The position numbers and the translations under genes were made by a program. Shown here piece by piece: positions 1-9,174 of a stretch of DNA of 59,498 bases. This DNA is from Nitrospira sp. (lineage in GTDB: Bacteria; Nitrospirota; Nitrospiria; Nitrospirales; Nitrospiraceae). Under the pieces are notes generated by a model, which was not told the DNA's origin, did not search any database, and saw only the letters and a program-made list of their open reading frames with translations. The DNA lies in NCBI GenBank assembly GCA_020853775.1, contig JADYYH010000091.1:1-59498 (forward strand), given 5' to 3'. Within the stretch, counting starts at the first letter, position 1. Every line of letters starts with the position of its first letter.

Positions 1-77
1 AGCCGGCTGTTGATGAGGTGATGATGTCGGGTGGCGATGCTCAACGTTCTCAGTTCCTTCGTCGTGATCAATCGCAT
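1..77 (-). CDS. Start of an unidentified gene, cut by the window edge
   Basis: An ATG at 77 on the minus strand follows a strong Shine-Dalgarno sequence (AGGGAGG, five bases upstream). The frame stays open for 25 codons to the window edge and begins MRLITTKELRTL. The visible part is too short to assign a family. The ribosome binding site is the main support. The only neighbour is a decayed gene fragment just upstream on the same strand, which says nothing about function. Confidence 0.4.
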   Translation of the reverse strand, partial: MRLITTKELRTLSIATRHHHLINSR

Positions 78-130
78 GGGATCCTCCCTTGTCATGGCCT
101 GTGACTGTATTCCATGCAGGGGGCCCATTC

Positions 131-352
131 TCAACAAGATATTTCAGCGTCAAACGAGGCGCGCCACCGGTCATTGCCGACAGGCTGTAATGGCGTCTCC
201 ATCCATTGGTCGTGGCTCTCATGACGGGAACGCAATAGGCCGCGGATTACATCATGTCCGTCTACAAAGAGATCCGCTTCGACGATGATCGTATCTCCGA
301 CGACGGCCAGCCCCTGTGTCATTTCGAATGTGAAGGAGGGCATAGATTTCAC
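131..352 (-). pseudogene. Remnant of a GlgE-like maltosyltransferase N-terminal domain
   Basis: The frame encodes 73 residues from a GTG at 352, and is open without a start back to about 418. The stretch VVGDTIIVEADLFVDGHDV followed by GNDRWRASF resembles the N-terminal beta-sandwich of alpha-1,4-glucan:maltose-1-phosphate maltosyltransferases (GlgE, DUF3416), where a similar VVGD-VEADIF-DGHD ... LGNDRW pattern occurs. In that family this domain precedes a catalytic GH13 barrel. Here the frame ends at a TGA right after the GNDRW segment and no frame downstream continues the domain. I read it as a truncated, non-functional relic. A stand-alone domain protein is the alternative. The family match is from memory of the motif, not a search. 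Confidence 0.45.
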
Positions 353-596
353 TCTGATGAAACCTGTCGTTATTATTTCTCCTGTGATTGTCGGCCGAGA
401 TACGCGCAGCCCGATCGATCACGTGCCCTGTCCGGGCAGTAACCGCATCGCTCTTCCATCGAAGTCCTGAGCAGGGCTGGCCTGACTGTGTATCGAGGCA
501 TCAGCATCAACGCTCATAGATGCGATTTTCTTCACAAAATTCCTGCTGTCGTGTACCGTACAAGAACCGACTTCAACCGCAGCGGTTGGAGGATGG

Positions 597-1361
597 GTGA
601 AGTGCATCTCACTGCACTGGCGCCGCCTTGATCTAGCCCGAGACATGCTCAATCCCTATCTGATGTTTTGGAGTATCGGTCTGCTGTGTTTTGCCGCCGA
701 ATGGCTCAAGCCGGCGCGGCCGATTCCCTACCGTGCCGTTTTCTGGCGCGACCTTCTTGCGCTGGGCGTGTATAACCTGTCGTTCCTATTGGTCGTGCAG
801 GTGACCGATCGAATTCCGGTTCCCCAATATCTTCCCGTCGCCCTCTACAATCTGCCCACAGCAGGAAAACTGTTGCTGTTTTATATTGTCGAAGACTTCG
901 GCCTCTATTGGGTCCACCGGCTCATGCACACCAGGCTTGTCTGGCCCGTTCACCGGTGGCATCATTCACCAACCTCTCTCTACTGGCTGGCTGGCATTCG
1001 CAGCACGATCCCGCATATTGCGCTCTTCAATCTGACCTATGTCCTGGCCCTTCCGCTCCTGCACGACGCTTCCGGCTGGGCATTCCAGGTCATCATGGTG
1101 GAGCATATTGTGCGGAACAATTGGATGCACGTGAATGTCACCTGGAAGTCGTCCTGGCTGGAATGGGTGTTCGTGACTCCGCGCTATCATCATATTCACC
1201 ACAGCAGCGACCCGGCGCATCAACTGAAAAATCTGGGCGCGCTGTTGACGATCTGGGATCGGTTATTCGGGACCTACTGCAATCCCGACGATCTGACCGG
1301 TGAATTGAAGTTTGGGCTGAGCGAACGTGTGAACCCGGTACGGCTCGTCATCGGGATCTGA
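597..1361 (+). CDS. Fatty acid hydroxylase / sterol desaturase family membrane protein
   Basis: A 254-residue integral membrane protein of the fatty acid hydroxylase superfamily, di-iron enzymes that hydroxylate or desaturate lipids. Three histidine clusters that would bind the two irons are visible: HRLMH (107-111), HRWHH (119-123) and HHIHH (198-202). Hydrophobic segments near residues 20-35, 52-70 and 90-105 are consistent with membrane insertion. The start is a GTG at 597 shortly after GGAGG; an ATG at 645 (MLNPYLMF) is an equally reasonable start. The substrate cannot be deduced. Hopanoid genes elsewhere in the window make a polycyclic or membrane lipid substrate possible, but that is inference. 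The gene stands alone on its strand. Confidence 0.85.
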   Translation: MKCISLHWRRLDLARDMLNPYLMFWSIGLLCFAAEWLKPARPIPYRAVFWRDLLALGVYNLSFLLVVQVTDRIPVPQYLPVALYNLPTAGKLLLFYIVEDFGLYWVHRLMHTRLVWPVHRWHHSPTSLYWLAGIRSTIPHIALFNLTYVLALPLLHDASGWAFQVIMVEHIVRNNWMHVNVTWKSSWLEWVFVTPRYHHIHHSSDPAHQLKNLGALLTIWDRLFGTYCNPDDLTGELKFGLSERVNPVRLVIGI

Positions 1362-1463
1362 CCCCACCGTGGTGCGCTGAGGTTATCTTCCGCACGCGGC
1401 AGCTCGAATAAGCTAGAATCTTGGACAGGATGGTATGGGAAAGGTTGTGGAGACGGTGCGAGG

Positions 1464-2711
1464 TTATTGAGCGCCGTTCTCGCTGATCACCACGAACTGC
1501 TTGCGGAACCCGACGACTTTGGCGAGATAGTCCCGGGTCTCCTGGTAAGGCAGGCCGCGGCGAAGCCGGTCATAGAGGGTGGACGGCTGAAGGCCGTTGA
1601 TCTGCTGTAGAGCGGTACGCTGATCCTTGGCAAAGGTTTTAAACACGTTGCCGGCACCCGTATTGTAAGCCGAGATGACGCAGTATTCCCGCGACACCAT
1701 GTCCGTGACGTCGTCCAGGTGAGAGTAGGTCAAGACGTTGAGATACGCCGTGCCCAATTCGATGTTGTTGTCAGGATCGAACAGGTAATCCCTGGACGGG
1801 GCTTTATCTTCGCCTTTTGCTTTACGATACGCATCCCGCCCTCCGCTGGTGGGCACCAATTGCATCAATCCGTAGGCGGGGGCGGAACTCACGGCAAAGG
1901 GATTAAAATTGCTCTCCGTGCGGATAATCGCAAAGACGAGACTGGGGCTGATCTGGTACCGCTCTGCAAACTGGGCCACCACGGTGCGATATTTCTCTGC
2001 CTGTTTATGCGAGAAGTTGGTCACCATGGGGATGTTGACGAGATGGGCGGTTTTGGCGCCATTCTCCTGTTCGACCGTCCGGGTCGTGCTTTTGGTCAGG
2101 AGCGACTCCGCGAATTGTTCCGCCTCCGTCGGCGTACGAACAGGCTTGCCGGCCTGATTCAGCACCAGGCCAAGCAGGTACGGTTCCTTATCGCCTGTCA
2201 GGGTGATTTCTTTGTCCGAAAACAGGTCAACGCTGCGTGGATCGTTCGGAGTCAAGAGCGTGGTCACGACGGCATTCTTCAAGCTCGCGCGAGGGTCCTT
2301 CTCGTCAAGGGTCTCGATGAGAATGTTGCCGGCATCGAAGTCCACGATCGCCCGGCTGCGGTAATTCTGGGTATATTTCACGTATTTTTTCTGCTCGGGT
2401 AATTTGACTTCCTTCGTGCCCCATTTCTTGCCGACTTCTCCGGTCAACGCCGCCATCAAGGCTTGGAAGTCGCGTTGAATCGCCCGGAGATCTCGAAGCA
2501 ATGCCTGGGGGTCTCGACCGTACTGCTCGACCCGTTGTCGTGCGATATCGGCCGGATCCTTGCCGTGGACGATGTCCAGAACCGTTCTGCCGGTCGTGCT
2601 GCCGACGGCCCGTTCGGCGGCCCCGAGCATTTTGTCGGTGGTTTCACATCCGGAAAACAGCGTCGGGGCGGCGAGACTGAGCAGCAGGAGGAGCCATCGT
2701 CGAGTGAGCAT
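1464..2711 (-). CDS. mltC: Membrane-bound lytic murein transglycosylase, MltC-like lipoprotein
   Basis: Predicted to cleave peptidoglycan glycan strands non-hydrolytically from the outer membrane. From ATG 2711 the protein has 415 residues: a signal peptide ending in the lipobox LFSG-C (Cys22), an MltC-type N-terminal domain (about 30-230) and a C-terminal SLT domain. The catalytic glutamate lies in RTESNFNP (Glu266), followed by the family motif AYGLMQL and later a NTGAGNV segment. An upstream start at 2771 would put 20 residues before the signal peptide and is unlikely. It is somewhat longer than E. coli MltC. It is divergently arranged with the downstream mlaC-like gene. Confidence 0.9.
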   Translation of the reverse strand: MLTRRWLLLLLSLAAPTLFSGCETTDKMLGAAERAVGSTTGRTVLDIVHGKDPADIARQRVEQYGRDPQALLRDLRAIQRDFQALMAALTGEVGKKWGTKEVKLPEQKKYVKYTQNYRSRAIVDFDAGNILIETLDEKDPRASLKNAVVTTLLTPNDPRSVDLFSDKEITLTGDKEPYLLGLVLNQAGKPVRTPTEAEQFAESLLTKSTTRTVEQENGAKTAHLVNIPMVTNFSHKQAEKYRTVVAQFAERYQISPSLVFAIIRTESNFNPFAVSSAPAYGLMQLVPTSGGRDAYRKAKGEDKAPSRDYLFDPDNNIELGTAYLNVLTYSHLDDVTDMVSREYCVISAYNTGAGNVFKTFAKDQRTALQQINGLQPSTLYDRLRRGLPYQETRDYLAKVVGFRKQFVVISENGAQ

Positions 2712-2902
2712 GGCGGGAGTATACCGAAGGTGTGGCTGGGAGGAAAAGAGAATTTCCGAAAACGCCATCATCTGCAGGCGGAGAGCCTGTCCCTGCCGTC
2801 AGCCGCCGGCCGCGAGGCCGTAAATCCACGTGCTTGACGCCTGGTTTTGAGGGCCGGTACCATAGCCCATCAACGGGAATCCCTGGACGGAAAGGCGGAG
2901 GT

Positions 2903-3526
2903 ATGGGGAACGAGCTGGTTGGGATGAAAAGGCGCGCTTCAGTTACGGTATGGTGCTTGGCCGTTGTTCTAGCGATGATGCTGGCGCCAAATCCCGGCCA
3001 TGCGGCCCAGACGCCGACCGAGGCCGTTCAGGTCACGATGAAGGACCTGCTCTACCTGCTGACCGAACTCAAGGAGACCAGCCGTTCCGTGCAGCGCCAG
3101 TGGGAAATCGAGCAGGTGGTGCGGCGCGCATTCAATTTTGAGGAAATGGCTCAACGCGCATTAGGCGAGGGGAGTGAGAAGACCACGAGTGCCGATCGCA
3201 GGCAGTTCACGCGACTGTTTGTGCAGGTCCTCCGCGATGATTTGGCCGATAAGCTGCGCGATTATTCGATTCCCCAGGTAGCGTATCTCTCGGAACAGGG
3301 CGATGATGCGGAAACGCAGGTCATGGTGGCCCCGGCGGGCCGAGAGGTCGATACCAAGATCGGGTTTTCTGTCGTCCGGCGGTCCGGGCGGTGGCTGATC
3401 GATGACGTCAGTATCGACGGTGCCAGTATCGTTGCGATGTACCATGCCCAGTTTTCCCGGATCCTTCGCGACGGTTCCTTCTCCGACCTCATGGAATTTC
3501 TCAAACAGAAAGCGGTGGTCGCCTGA
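2903..3526 (+). CDS. mlaC: MlaC/Ttg2D-family phospholipid-binding periplasmic protein
   Basis: A 207-residue secreted protein of the MlaC (toluene tolerance Ttg2D) family. These carry phospholipids between the outer membrane and the inner-membrane MlaFEDB transporter. The N-terminus has a charged region (MKRRAS), a hydrophobic core and a likely cleavage site around GHAA. The body shows family features: a QxxFxxxF-like segment (RRQFTRLFVQVLRDDL), a tyrosine-rich strand and the closing segment GRWLIDDVSIDGASI. The start at ATG 2903 is decided by GGCGGAGG just upstream; the frame is open further back but non-conserved. The permease, ATPase and MCE genes are encoded 13 kb away in this window, not adjacent. 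Confidence 0.85.
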   Translation: MGNELVGMKRRASVTVWCLAVVLAMMLAPNPGHAAQTPTEAVQVTMKDLLYLLTELKETSRSVQRQWEIEQVVRRAFNFEEMAQRALGEGSEKTTSADRRQFTRLFVQVLRDDLADKLRDYSIPQVAYLSEQGDDAETQVMVAPAGREVDTKIGFSVVRRSGRWLIDDVSIDGASIVAMYHAQFSRILRDGSFSDLMEFLKQKAVVA

Positions 3527-3690
3527 ATCGTCCGGGCGACTCACGCAGTATTTCCCCGCGATCATTCTGATGCGCCCTCGGCTGTTGCCTGGACCAATGG
3601 CCTGATTTCCCGTCTCAGCGACGGAGCCCTCCGCCCGCCCGCTGATGTGTTGTCTGATATGGTGCTCGAATCGTCCTTTCTGGCGCCGGG

Positions 3691-4395
3691 TCAGTGGTAG
3701 GCTTTGAGTGTGACAAGGCCATGCTCATAGGCCCGGAGCAGAAGCTGCTGGCGGCTATTCACGTCGAACTTTTCAAAAATGTTGGTGAGGTGATGGCGGA
3801 CGGTGATGCTGGAAATGCATAACCGATCGGCAATGTCTTTGTTGGAGAGGGCTTGACCAAGCAATTCGATGATCTCCCGTTCTCGACCGGTTAAGGACGT
3901 ATCAGGGGATTTCGTCGAGCATGGCGGAGACTTCTCGCGTATGGGCGCGTCCATTGGTGGTGTCCGATGGCTGCGCGCGTTGCGATCATAGACGGTCGTG
4001 GTGGCCCGGAGACAGCACACGTGGTGGATTGTGGCTACCAACACCACCGGTGGCTGCATGGTCAGGACAATGCCGTCGATCCCGGACGAGACGGATCCTG
4101 CGCCGTAAGGCGCGTCCTCGATACCGCTGATGACAATGATGCGCGTCGTCGGGCCGGATGACTTGACGGCTCGAACCAGCTCTCTCATATCGATATCGGG
4201 CGCCATCTCGATGACGAGCACACGGGGATGCGCTCCCGCGACAAGCTTCTCCGCATCGAGCGCGCCCGTAGCTTCGCCTACGAATTGCATAGTGGGCTGT
4301 GAGGTCAGCGCCGCTTGGAGGCCGATGCGTACCAGGTGGTGTTTGCTAACAATCCCCACTGTGACTGGGGCATGGTTTGGACGTGGATCGTTCAT
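3691..4395 (-). CDS. LuxR-type response regulator with atypical receiver domain
   Basis: A 234-residue protein with an N-terminal receiver-like domain (about 10-125) and a C-terminal LuxR helix-turn-helix beginning LTGREREIIELLGQALSNKD. The DNA-binding half is canonical. In the receiver, the strand that should carry the phospho-accepting Asp reads VLVIEMAPDID, with Glu where Asp is normal, and the acidic N-terminal pair is missing (VTVGIVSKHH). It therefore probably does not respond to phosphorylation in the usual way. ATG 4395 was chosen because it lies just downstream of the stop of the preceding gene at 4419; the open frame extends to 4464. It is the last gene of a five-gene same-strand cluster. 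Confidence 0.8.
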   Translation of the reverse strand: MNDPRPNHAPVTVGIVSKHHLVRIGLQAALTSQPTMQFVGEATGALDAEKLVAGAHPRVLVIEMAPDIDMRELVRAVKSSGPTTRIIVISGIEDAPYGAGSVSSGIDGIVLTMQPPVVLVATIHHVCCLRATTTVYDRNARSHRTPPMDAPIREKSPPCSTKSPDTSLTGREREIIELLGQALSNKDIADRLCISSITVRHHLTNIFEKFDVNSRQQLLLRAYEHGLVTLKAYH

Positions 4396-4418
4396 GAATG
4401 GGTTGCTGGAGATAGCGC

Positions 4419-4826
4419 TTAGAACGATGAGACGGCGGGGCTTTTTGTCGCCTGGCGCCGACAATATTCATAACAGCTTGAAAGGACCAGGTCGCCGGAG
4501 AAGCGCACCGTCCCGCAGACCTGTCCCATGAGCAAGGCCCAGTCAGCAACATGGGCGGCCAATTGAGTCGGAGCCATCCCCTGCGTGCGAAACAGGTTGA
4601 TGGCGACCATGGAGAGGACCACCTTGAGATGAGATAAGGAGGGACCGTAGCTGAACACGTATTCATGTTGTCCCGTGAAGAGGAGTTGCACGCCATCCCG
4701 GGCTTTCATGCCGCGATGTCCGCAGTGAGGACAATACAGGCATTCAAGACCGCTACAGGAGTCATACCCGGCACGCACGTCCGATTCCATCATATGGCCG
4801 CAATGAGTCGCAGGACACAGCATCAT
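4419..4826 (-). CDS. Hypothetical zinc-ribbon-like protein
   Basis: A 135-residue protein that I do not recognise. The N-terminal 40 residues contain Cys/His pairs (CPATHCGH, then CLYCPHCGH) that look like a zinc ribbon. The central part is moderately hydrophobic and the C-terminus has further cysteines (SCYEYC). Start ATG 4826 is preceded by a GGGGGAG Shine-Dalgarno. It lies between a DUF2934 gene and an atypical LuxR regulator on the same strand, suggesting a shared transcript. Zinc binding is inferred from cysteine spacing only. Confidence 0.55.
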   Translation of the reverse strand: MMLCPATHCGHMMESDVRAGYDSCSGLECLYCPHCGHRGMKARDGVQLLFTGQHEYVFSYGPSLSHLKVVLSMVAINLFRTQGMAPTQLAAHVADWALLMGQVCGTVRFSGDLVLSSCYEYCRRQATKSPAVSSF

Positions 4827-4868
4827 GATGTTCTCCCCCAGGTAGTCGGTGCGTTGCGCAGTACGGTC

Positions 4869-5186
4869 TCAGGCGCGATGAAGCGAACGAGTCCCCGACC
4901 GGCCGGAGCCTTGTCCGTCTTGCGGGCCGGCCGCTGCCTGAACTCGTCGTTCCGCCTCCAGCCAATCTTCACAGTCGTAGCCATCCTGATGTCCTCGCTG
5001 CTGATAGAGCGTGTAGGCCAGCCGTTCGATTCGTGTTCTGATGTCGTCGGTGGTATCTGAGCTTTCGGCCTGAGGCGACGGCTGGAGCCGGTCCTTCCGT
5101 TTGGGTATCGCTCTGCTGGTGGCGCCTCGAGAAATGTTGCGTAGGGGTTCATCGGCGGCAGGTGACTGTGCATTCCGTTCTGGCAT
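4869..5186 (-). CDS. DUF2934 domain protein
   Basis: A 105-residue soluble protein with a DUF2934 domain in the middle: RIERLAYTLYQQRGHQDGYD followed by CEDWLEAER, matching the family pattern (R-I-x-x-x-A-Y-x-L-Y ... G-R/H-x-D-G ... D-W-L-x-A-E). The biochemical function of DUF2934 is unknown; such proteins are common as small genes in environmental bacteria. The flanks are polar and low in complexity. Start ATG 5186 follows AAGGAG. It belongs to the five-gene minus-strand cluster of small regulators. Confidence 0.75.
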   Translation of the reverse strand: MPERNAQSPAADEPLRNISRGATSRAIPKRKDRLQPSPQAESSDTTDDIRTRIERLAYTLYQQRGHQDGYDCEDWLEAERRVQAAAGPQDGQGSGRSGTRSLHRA

Positions 5187-5241
5187 GATGACTACTCCTT
5201 GCCGATCAGGCCGGCGTCTCAGGTGTGGCTATGAAGGTACG

Positions 5242-5670
5242 TTACTGAAGTCGGATGCAGGGTATGCCGAGCGTCGTCAGGAGGACCTTTTCCACCGGAT
5301 GTTCCCGCGGGAGGCCGGCGGGTTCCGTAGGCAGTGCGTCGATGGACTGAGAGACGCCGCTTAAGGGAGAACGCAGCGACGGTGTGAGGGCAAGAACAGG
5401 CGCTTGCGGACACAGCGCGTTGACGGTACGGAGTGCATCCATCGCCGGAGTGTCCCGGAGGGATCCACCGGAATCGTGACTGAGAAGAATGGCTTCCGGC
5501 TGAATTTCGCCGAGTTGCGGGAGTGTGGACTCCAGGTCTCGCACCAGTACGGCATGGTACCCTCTGGTGGCCAGGCAATCGGCCAATTTGAGCCCGAACT
5601 GCATCGCAGAATCGACAATCATGACTCGTGATCTTCCCGCTTGCTTGATAGGGTGCATCATGGGAGTCAT
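5242..5670 (-). CDS. Receiver-like (CheY-fold) protein
   Basis: A 142-residue protein starting at ATG 5670. It begins like a receiver domain (RVMIVDSAMQFGLKLADCLA) and has the beta-alpha rhythm of CheY proteins, with a strand EAILLSHDSGG at the phospho-acceptor position and VLALTPSL at the next strand. The acceptor region does not read as the usual D-x-x-M-P, so phosphorylation is uncertain. The start codon overlaps the stop of the upstream gene by four bases (ATGA), implying translational coupling. The open frame continues to 5997 but that part belongs to the neighbour in another frame. Confidence 0.65.
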   Translation of the reverse strand: MTPMMHPIKQAGRSRVMIVDSAMQFGLKLADCLATRGYHAVLVRDLESTLPQLGEIQPEAILLSHDSGGSLRDTPAMDALRTVNALCPQAPVLALTPSLRSPLSGVSQSIDALPTEPAGLPREHPVEKVLLTTLGIPCIRLQ

Positions 5671-5966
5671 CGGTGGGCCTCCTTGTTCATCACCTGGTCC
5701 ATTGCAGCGATCCCCACGGACGTGTTCGTGATGGGGACGACATGGTGCAAAGCATTCGCTCCTGGGCGTGGGAGGGACACCATGTACTGGAAGCGAGCCA
5801 GGGGACGCAGAATGAGCGTCCCTTTGCGTGACAGGATGTCCACCGCCATGAAGACCTGATTCCAGGTACAGGTATGGAGTTGCTGCGCCAGGGCTTCCAG
5901 CGTGCAGGCTCCGCGTCGTGTCAGTTCTCGAGTAATCAATCCCTCTATGTCGTCGAGCGTGGTCAT
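5667..5966 (-). CDS. Small winged-helix-like protein
   Basis: A 99-residue protein from ATG 5966, preceded by AAGGGA. The sequence (DDIEGLITRELTRRGACTLE then ALAQQLHTCTWNQVFMAVDI ... LSRKGTLIL) has the helix-helix-wing pattern of a winged helix-turn-helix and could bind DNA. There is no effector domain. Its stop overlaps the start of the receiver-like gene by four bases, so the two may form a split response regulator with receiver and DNA-binding parts on separate chains. That pairing is inference from overlap and fold guess. I could not assign a named family. Confidence 0.6.
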   Translation of the reverse strand: MTTLDDIEGLITRELTRRGACTLEALAQQLHTCTWNQVFMAVDILSRKGTLILRPLARFQYMVSLPRPGANALHHVVPITNTSVGIAAMDQVMNKEAHR

Positions 5967-6217
5967 GTGATCGTTCCCTTTGGGGGGTGCACTGCACGGC
6001 GTCTTCTCAAGGGTGCAAATTGAATACCCTCTGCCGTTCCGGTCTTCGAGGCGACTCAGCGGACTCAACGAGACGCGACAGTGCTAGGTGTACCTCTTGG
6101 AGAGCCTGTACACCATCGCCCTTTGCGCAAAATGCGTGTCGCCGTTCTGGCAGGGGAAGCTGTCGCCGTTTATGCTACGAATTTTGGCGGAGGGGCATGA
6201 ACACAGTCTGAGGGCGG

Positions 6218-6862
6218 TCAGGACACGAGACGGTTGACCAGACGATTCTCGATGGCGTAGTGCGTCAATTCGGTATTATTCTTGAACTGCATTTTTTCGA
6301 GGATCCGCGCGCGGTAGGTATTGACGGTGCTGATTCCCACGCAGAGGTCGTCCGCGATCTCTTTCAGGCTTTTGCCGACCGCAATCAAGCACATGACCTG
6401 GTACTCGCGATCGGAAAGCAGTTCGTGGAGAGGCCGCCCGACCTCCTCGTTGAGATTGGCGACGAGTAATTCCGCCATGGAGGCGCTGACAAACTTCCCA
6501 CCCCCCAGGATTTTTTTGAGGGCTTGGACCAGTTCGTTCGGCGCGCTGTCTTTCGTGAGATATCCCGAAGCTCCCGCTTTGAGCATTCTCCGGGCCAGCT
6601 GATCTTCAGGGTAGGCGCTGAGCACCAGCACCGGAAGTTTCGGGCAGACCTGCTTGAGGTCCTTGAGCGCATCAAGGCCGCTTTTCCCCGGCATGCCGAC
6701 GTCGAGCACCACGATATCCCAGGTGAATTTCCTGATCCGGTCGATCATTTCTTCCGCGTTGCGGGCTTCGCCGATGACGGCGCCCTGAAACTGCTCGTTG
6801 AGGATTTGTTTGACGCCTTGTCGAACCACCGCGTGATCGTCCACGACAAGAATTTTTGTCAC
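6218..6862 (-). CDS. NarL/FixJ-family response regulator
   Basis: A transcription factor with an intact receiver (ILVVDDHAVVRQG; phospho-acceptor in VVLDVGMPGKSG; later LVLSAYPE and the YLTKDS lysine) and a C-terminal LuxR helix-turn-helix (LSDREYQVMCLIAVGKSLKE ... STVNTYRARIL). It is the expected partner of the HisKA_3 kinase encoded immediately upstream. The GTG at 6862 has a GGAG seven bases upstream and starts right at the receiver. The frame is open back to a GTG at 6934 that overlaps the kinase stop (GTGA), so a longer, coupled form is possible. Last gene of a four-gene signalling operon. Confidence 0.9.
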   Translation of the reverse strand: MTKILVVDDHAVVRQGVKQILNEQFQGAVIGEARNAEEMIDRIRKFTWDIVVLDVGMPGKSGLDALKDLKQVCPKLPVLVLSAYPEDQLARRMLKAGASGYLTKDSAPNELVQALKKILGGGKFVSASMAELLVANLNEEVGRPLHELLSDREYQVMCLIAVGKSLKEIADDLCVGISTVNTYRARILEKMQFKNNTELTHYAIENRLVNRLVS

Positions 6863-6930
6863 GATGTGCTCCATCTGTTGCGTCTGGTCCAAAGGGGGAC
6901 CGGTCATGATGGCCCAAGTCTGCTTCGGGC

Positions 6931-9174
6931 TCACTCGTGGGACGGTTGTTCAAGAGGAATCCGCACTCGTACCGTGGTGCCCGATTCGCTATTGCCTGTG
7001 AAGGTGATGTTGCCGCCGAGCAGCAGGGCGCGTTCGCGCATACCGACCAAGCCCAGGGATTGGGGATCGGCCAGCTCGGTGTCCGTGATGCCGCGCCCGT
7101 TGTCGCGCACTTCAAGGACCAGCCCGCCCGCCTGCTCCTGAAGGGTGATCTCGACGACGGAGGCCTTTGCATGGCGCACCACATTGGTCAGGATTTCCTG
7201 AAAGATTCTAAACATGGCGGTCGATGCGGTCTGTGAGAGGGATGCGGACCGCAAGTAGACGTCGAGCCGGCATTGTATGCCGGTGCGTGACTGAAATTCG
7301 TGCGCCTGCCATTCAATGGCCGGGATCAGGCCGAGTTGATCAAGGACAATGGGGCGCAGTTCCGTGGCTATTCTGCGCACGGACTGGATCGTGGCGTCGA
7401 TGAGTTCGGAAATGGATTCGAGGCGCGTGTGCACAGTCGGCGTCACGACGGGGAGCTGATCGCGCAACAAGGAAAGTTCAAGCTTCACGCCGGTTAACGA
7501 CTGGCCGAGTTCATCATGGATCTCGCGGGCGATCAGAATCCGTTCTTCTTCTCGCACCGATTCCAGGCGGGCGCTCAGATTTCTCAGCTGATCATGCGAG
7601 GCGGTCAGTTGCTGCTCAGCCCGTTTGCGATCGGTAATGTCAAGAAAGACCACCACGGCGCCGGTGACCTGCCCCTGTTCGACAACCGGGAAGGAGGAGT
7701 ACTCCACCGGGAATGAGGTCCCGTCCTTGCGCCAGTACACTTCATCATTGACCTTGCGGCCTTTTCCATCCGCCAGTGTCTCGTGGATATGGCAGCGGGT
7801 CCGACGATACGCGCCGCCGTCGCCTAGGGAATGATGAATACGTTCGTGCATGTCCTGGCACAGCAGTTCATCGGGTGAAAACCCTAACATGCGCGATGCC
7901 GCTGAATTGATAAACGTGCAACGGCCCTGTCGATCCAGGCCATAAATGCCTTCTCCCGTGGATTCCAGCAGGAGGAGGCGGTCCTTGGCGAGTTGCTGGC
8001 GGATTTCTTCCGCCCGCTGTTTATCGGTAATGTCGGTGGCGATTCCGCAGAGCGCATACCCGCGGCCTTCAGCGTTACGCAAGGGAAATTTGACCACAAT
8101 GCTGGTGTGGGGGCCATCGTCGTGCAACGCCGTTTCTTCGAAACGCATCGGCGCGTCGGCTTCCAGCACCTTCCGGTCATTCGCGCGAAATGCCGCCGCC
8201 TGGTCGGGGGGAAAGATTTCCTCGTCAGTTTTACCCACCAGATCCTTTTGCGCCACACGGGAAACCGTCTCAAATTGCCGGTTGGCTTGGAGGTATCGTC
8301 CCTCCAGATCTTTGAGGAAGATTAAGGCAGGACTGTGATCCATGATCGCTCGAAAGCGGTTTTCGCTGTCCCGGAGGGCTTCATCCGTGCGTCTGGTTTC
8401 GGTAATGTCGCGAAAGACCACGACGCCGCCTTTGATCAGTCCCATCTCATCGCGTAAGGGTCGGGCGGACACATCCAGCCATTGGTCGTTACGCTGATGC
8501 CGGCGCTTGAGGAGCAGCGTCGCGCCGGTTACAGATTCTCCACGGATGGCCCGTGCGAGCGGGATGTCCCGAGTCGCGCAAGGTGTCACCCTGTCAGGAA
8601 GAAAGATGGTGAAGTCATCGGACCACTGACCGACGGTCCGTTTGGCCGGGGCACCTCCCAGGATGTGCTCTGCTGCGGGATTCCAGACGCGAAAGGTGCC
8701 GGTTTCATCGGCCATCACCACACCGTCGGCCATGCTGTTGAGGACCGATTGGAGGAACCGCGTCTGTTCGCGCAGCTCTTCTTCCAGCCGCTTGCGGCCG
8801 ACGGCATACCGCAGCGCGCGCGCGAGAAGGGGGGCCGAGGTCTGTCCTTTGATGAGATAGTCTTGCGCTCCGGCCTGAATGAGATGCAGCCCTAATTCTT
8901 CATCCTCCAGTCCGGTCATCAGCACAATGGGAATCCCCTGCGCTGCGGCATGCATCCTGATCAGGGTTTCGATGCCCTGGCTGTCGGGCAAGGAGAGATC
9001 GAGCAGAATCACATCGATCAGGGATTCGCTCAGAGATCGGATCCCCGCATCGAGACGGCCCACGTGCGTGAGGGTGAACTGCCCGTCCCCGGTTTGCGCG
9101 AAGAGCTCACGCACCAGGCGAATGTCCCCCGGGTTATCTTCAATCAACAGGACATGGATCGGCCGGCTAGTCAT
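6931..9174 (-). CDS. REC-PAS-PAS-PAS-HisKA_3 sensor histidine kinase
   Basis: A 747-residue cytosolic signalling kinase. An N-terminal receiver ([10 protein letters not shown]; acceptor in [13 protein letters not shown]) is followed by three PAS domains (about 145-270, 275-395 and 400-525) and a NarX-like dimerisation domain with the phospho-His in [20 protein letters not shown]. The C-terminal ATPase domain shows VVRHAKAS and EVRDNGRGI. No membrane segment is visible, so it senses internally or receives phosphate at its receiver. ATG 9174 overlaps the stop of the upstream single-domain response regulator (ATGA). The HisKA_3 type matches the NarL-type regulator that follows. The order suggests signal flow from the upstream pair, but this is inference. 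Confidence 0.9.
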   Translation of the reverse strand: MTSRPIHVLLIEDNPGDIRLVRELFAQTGDGQFTLTHVGRLDAGIRSLSESLIDVILLDLSLPDSQGIETLIRMHAAAQGIPIVLMTGLEDEELGLHLIQAGAQDYLIKGQTSAPLLARALRYAVGRKRLEEELREQTRFLQSVLNSMADGVVMADETGTFRVWNPAAEHILGGAPAKRTVGQWSDDFTIFLPDRVTPCATRDIPLARAIRGESVTGATLLLKRRHQRNDQWLDVSARPLRDEMGLIKGGVVVFRDITETRRTDEALRDSENRFRAIMDHSPALIFLKDLEGRYLQANRQFETVSRVAQKDLVGKTDEEIFPPDQAAAFRANDRKVLEADAPMRFEETALHDDGPHTSIVVKFPLRNAEGRGYALCGIATDITDKQRAEEIRQQLAKDRLLLLESTGEGIYGLDRQGRCTFINSAASRMLGFSPDELLCQDMHERIHHSLGDGGAYRRTRCHIHETLADGKGRKVNDEVYWRKDGTSFPVEYSSFPVVEQGQVTGAVVVFLDITDRKRAEQQLTASHDQLRNLSARLESVREEERILIAREIHDELGQSLTGVKLELSLLRDQLPVVTPTVHTRLESISELIDATIQSVRRIATELRPIVLDQLGLIPAIEWQAHEFQSRTGIQCRLDVYLRSASLSQTASTAMFRIFQEILTNVVRHAKASVVEITLQEQAGGLVLEVRDNGRGITDTELADPQSLGLVGMRERALLLGGNITFTGNSESGTTVRVRIPLEQPSHE

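Noticed and set aside
1719-2402. 227-residue plus-strand frame opposite mltC
   Set aside because: Antisense to a lipoprotein gene with an intact lipobox and SLT domain; no independent support.
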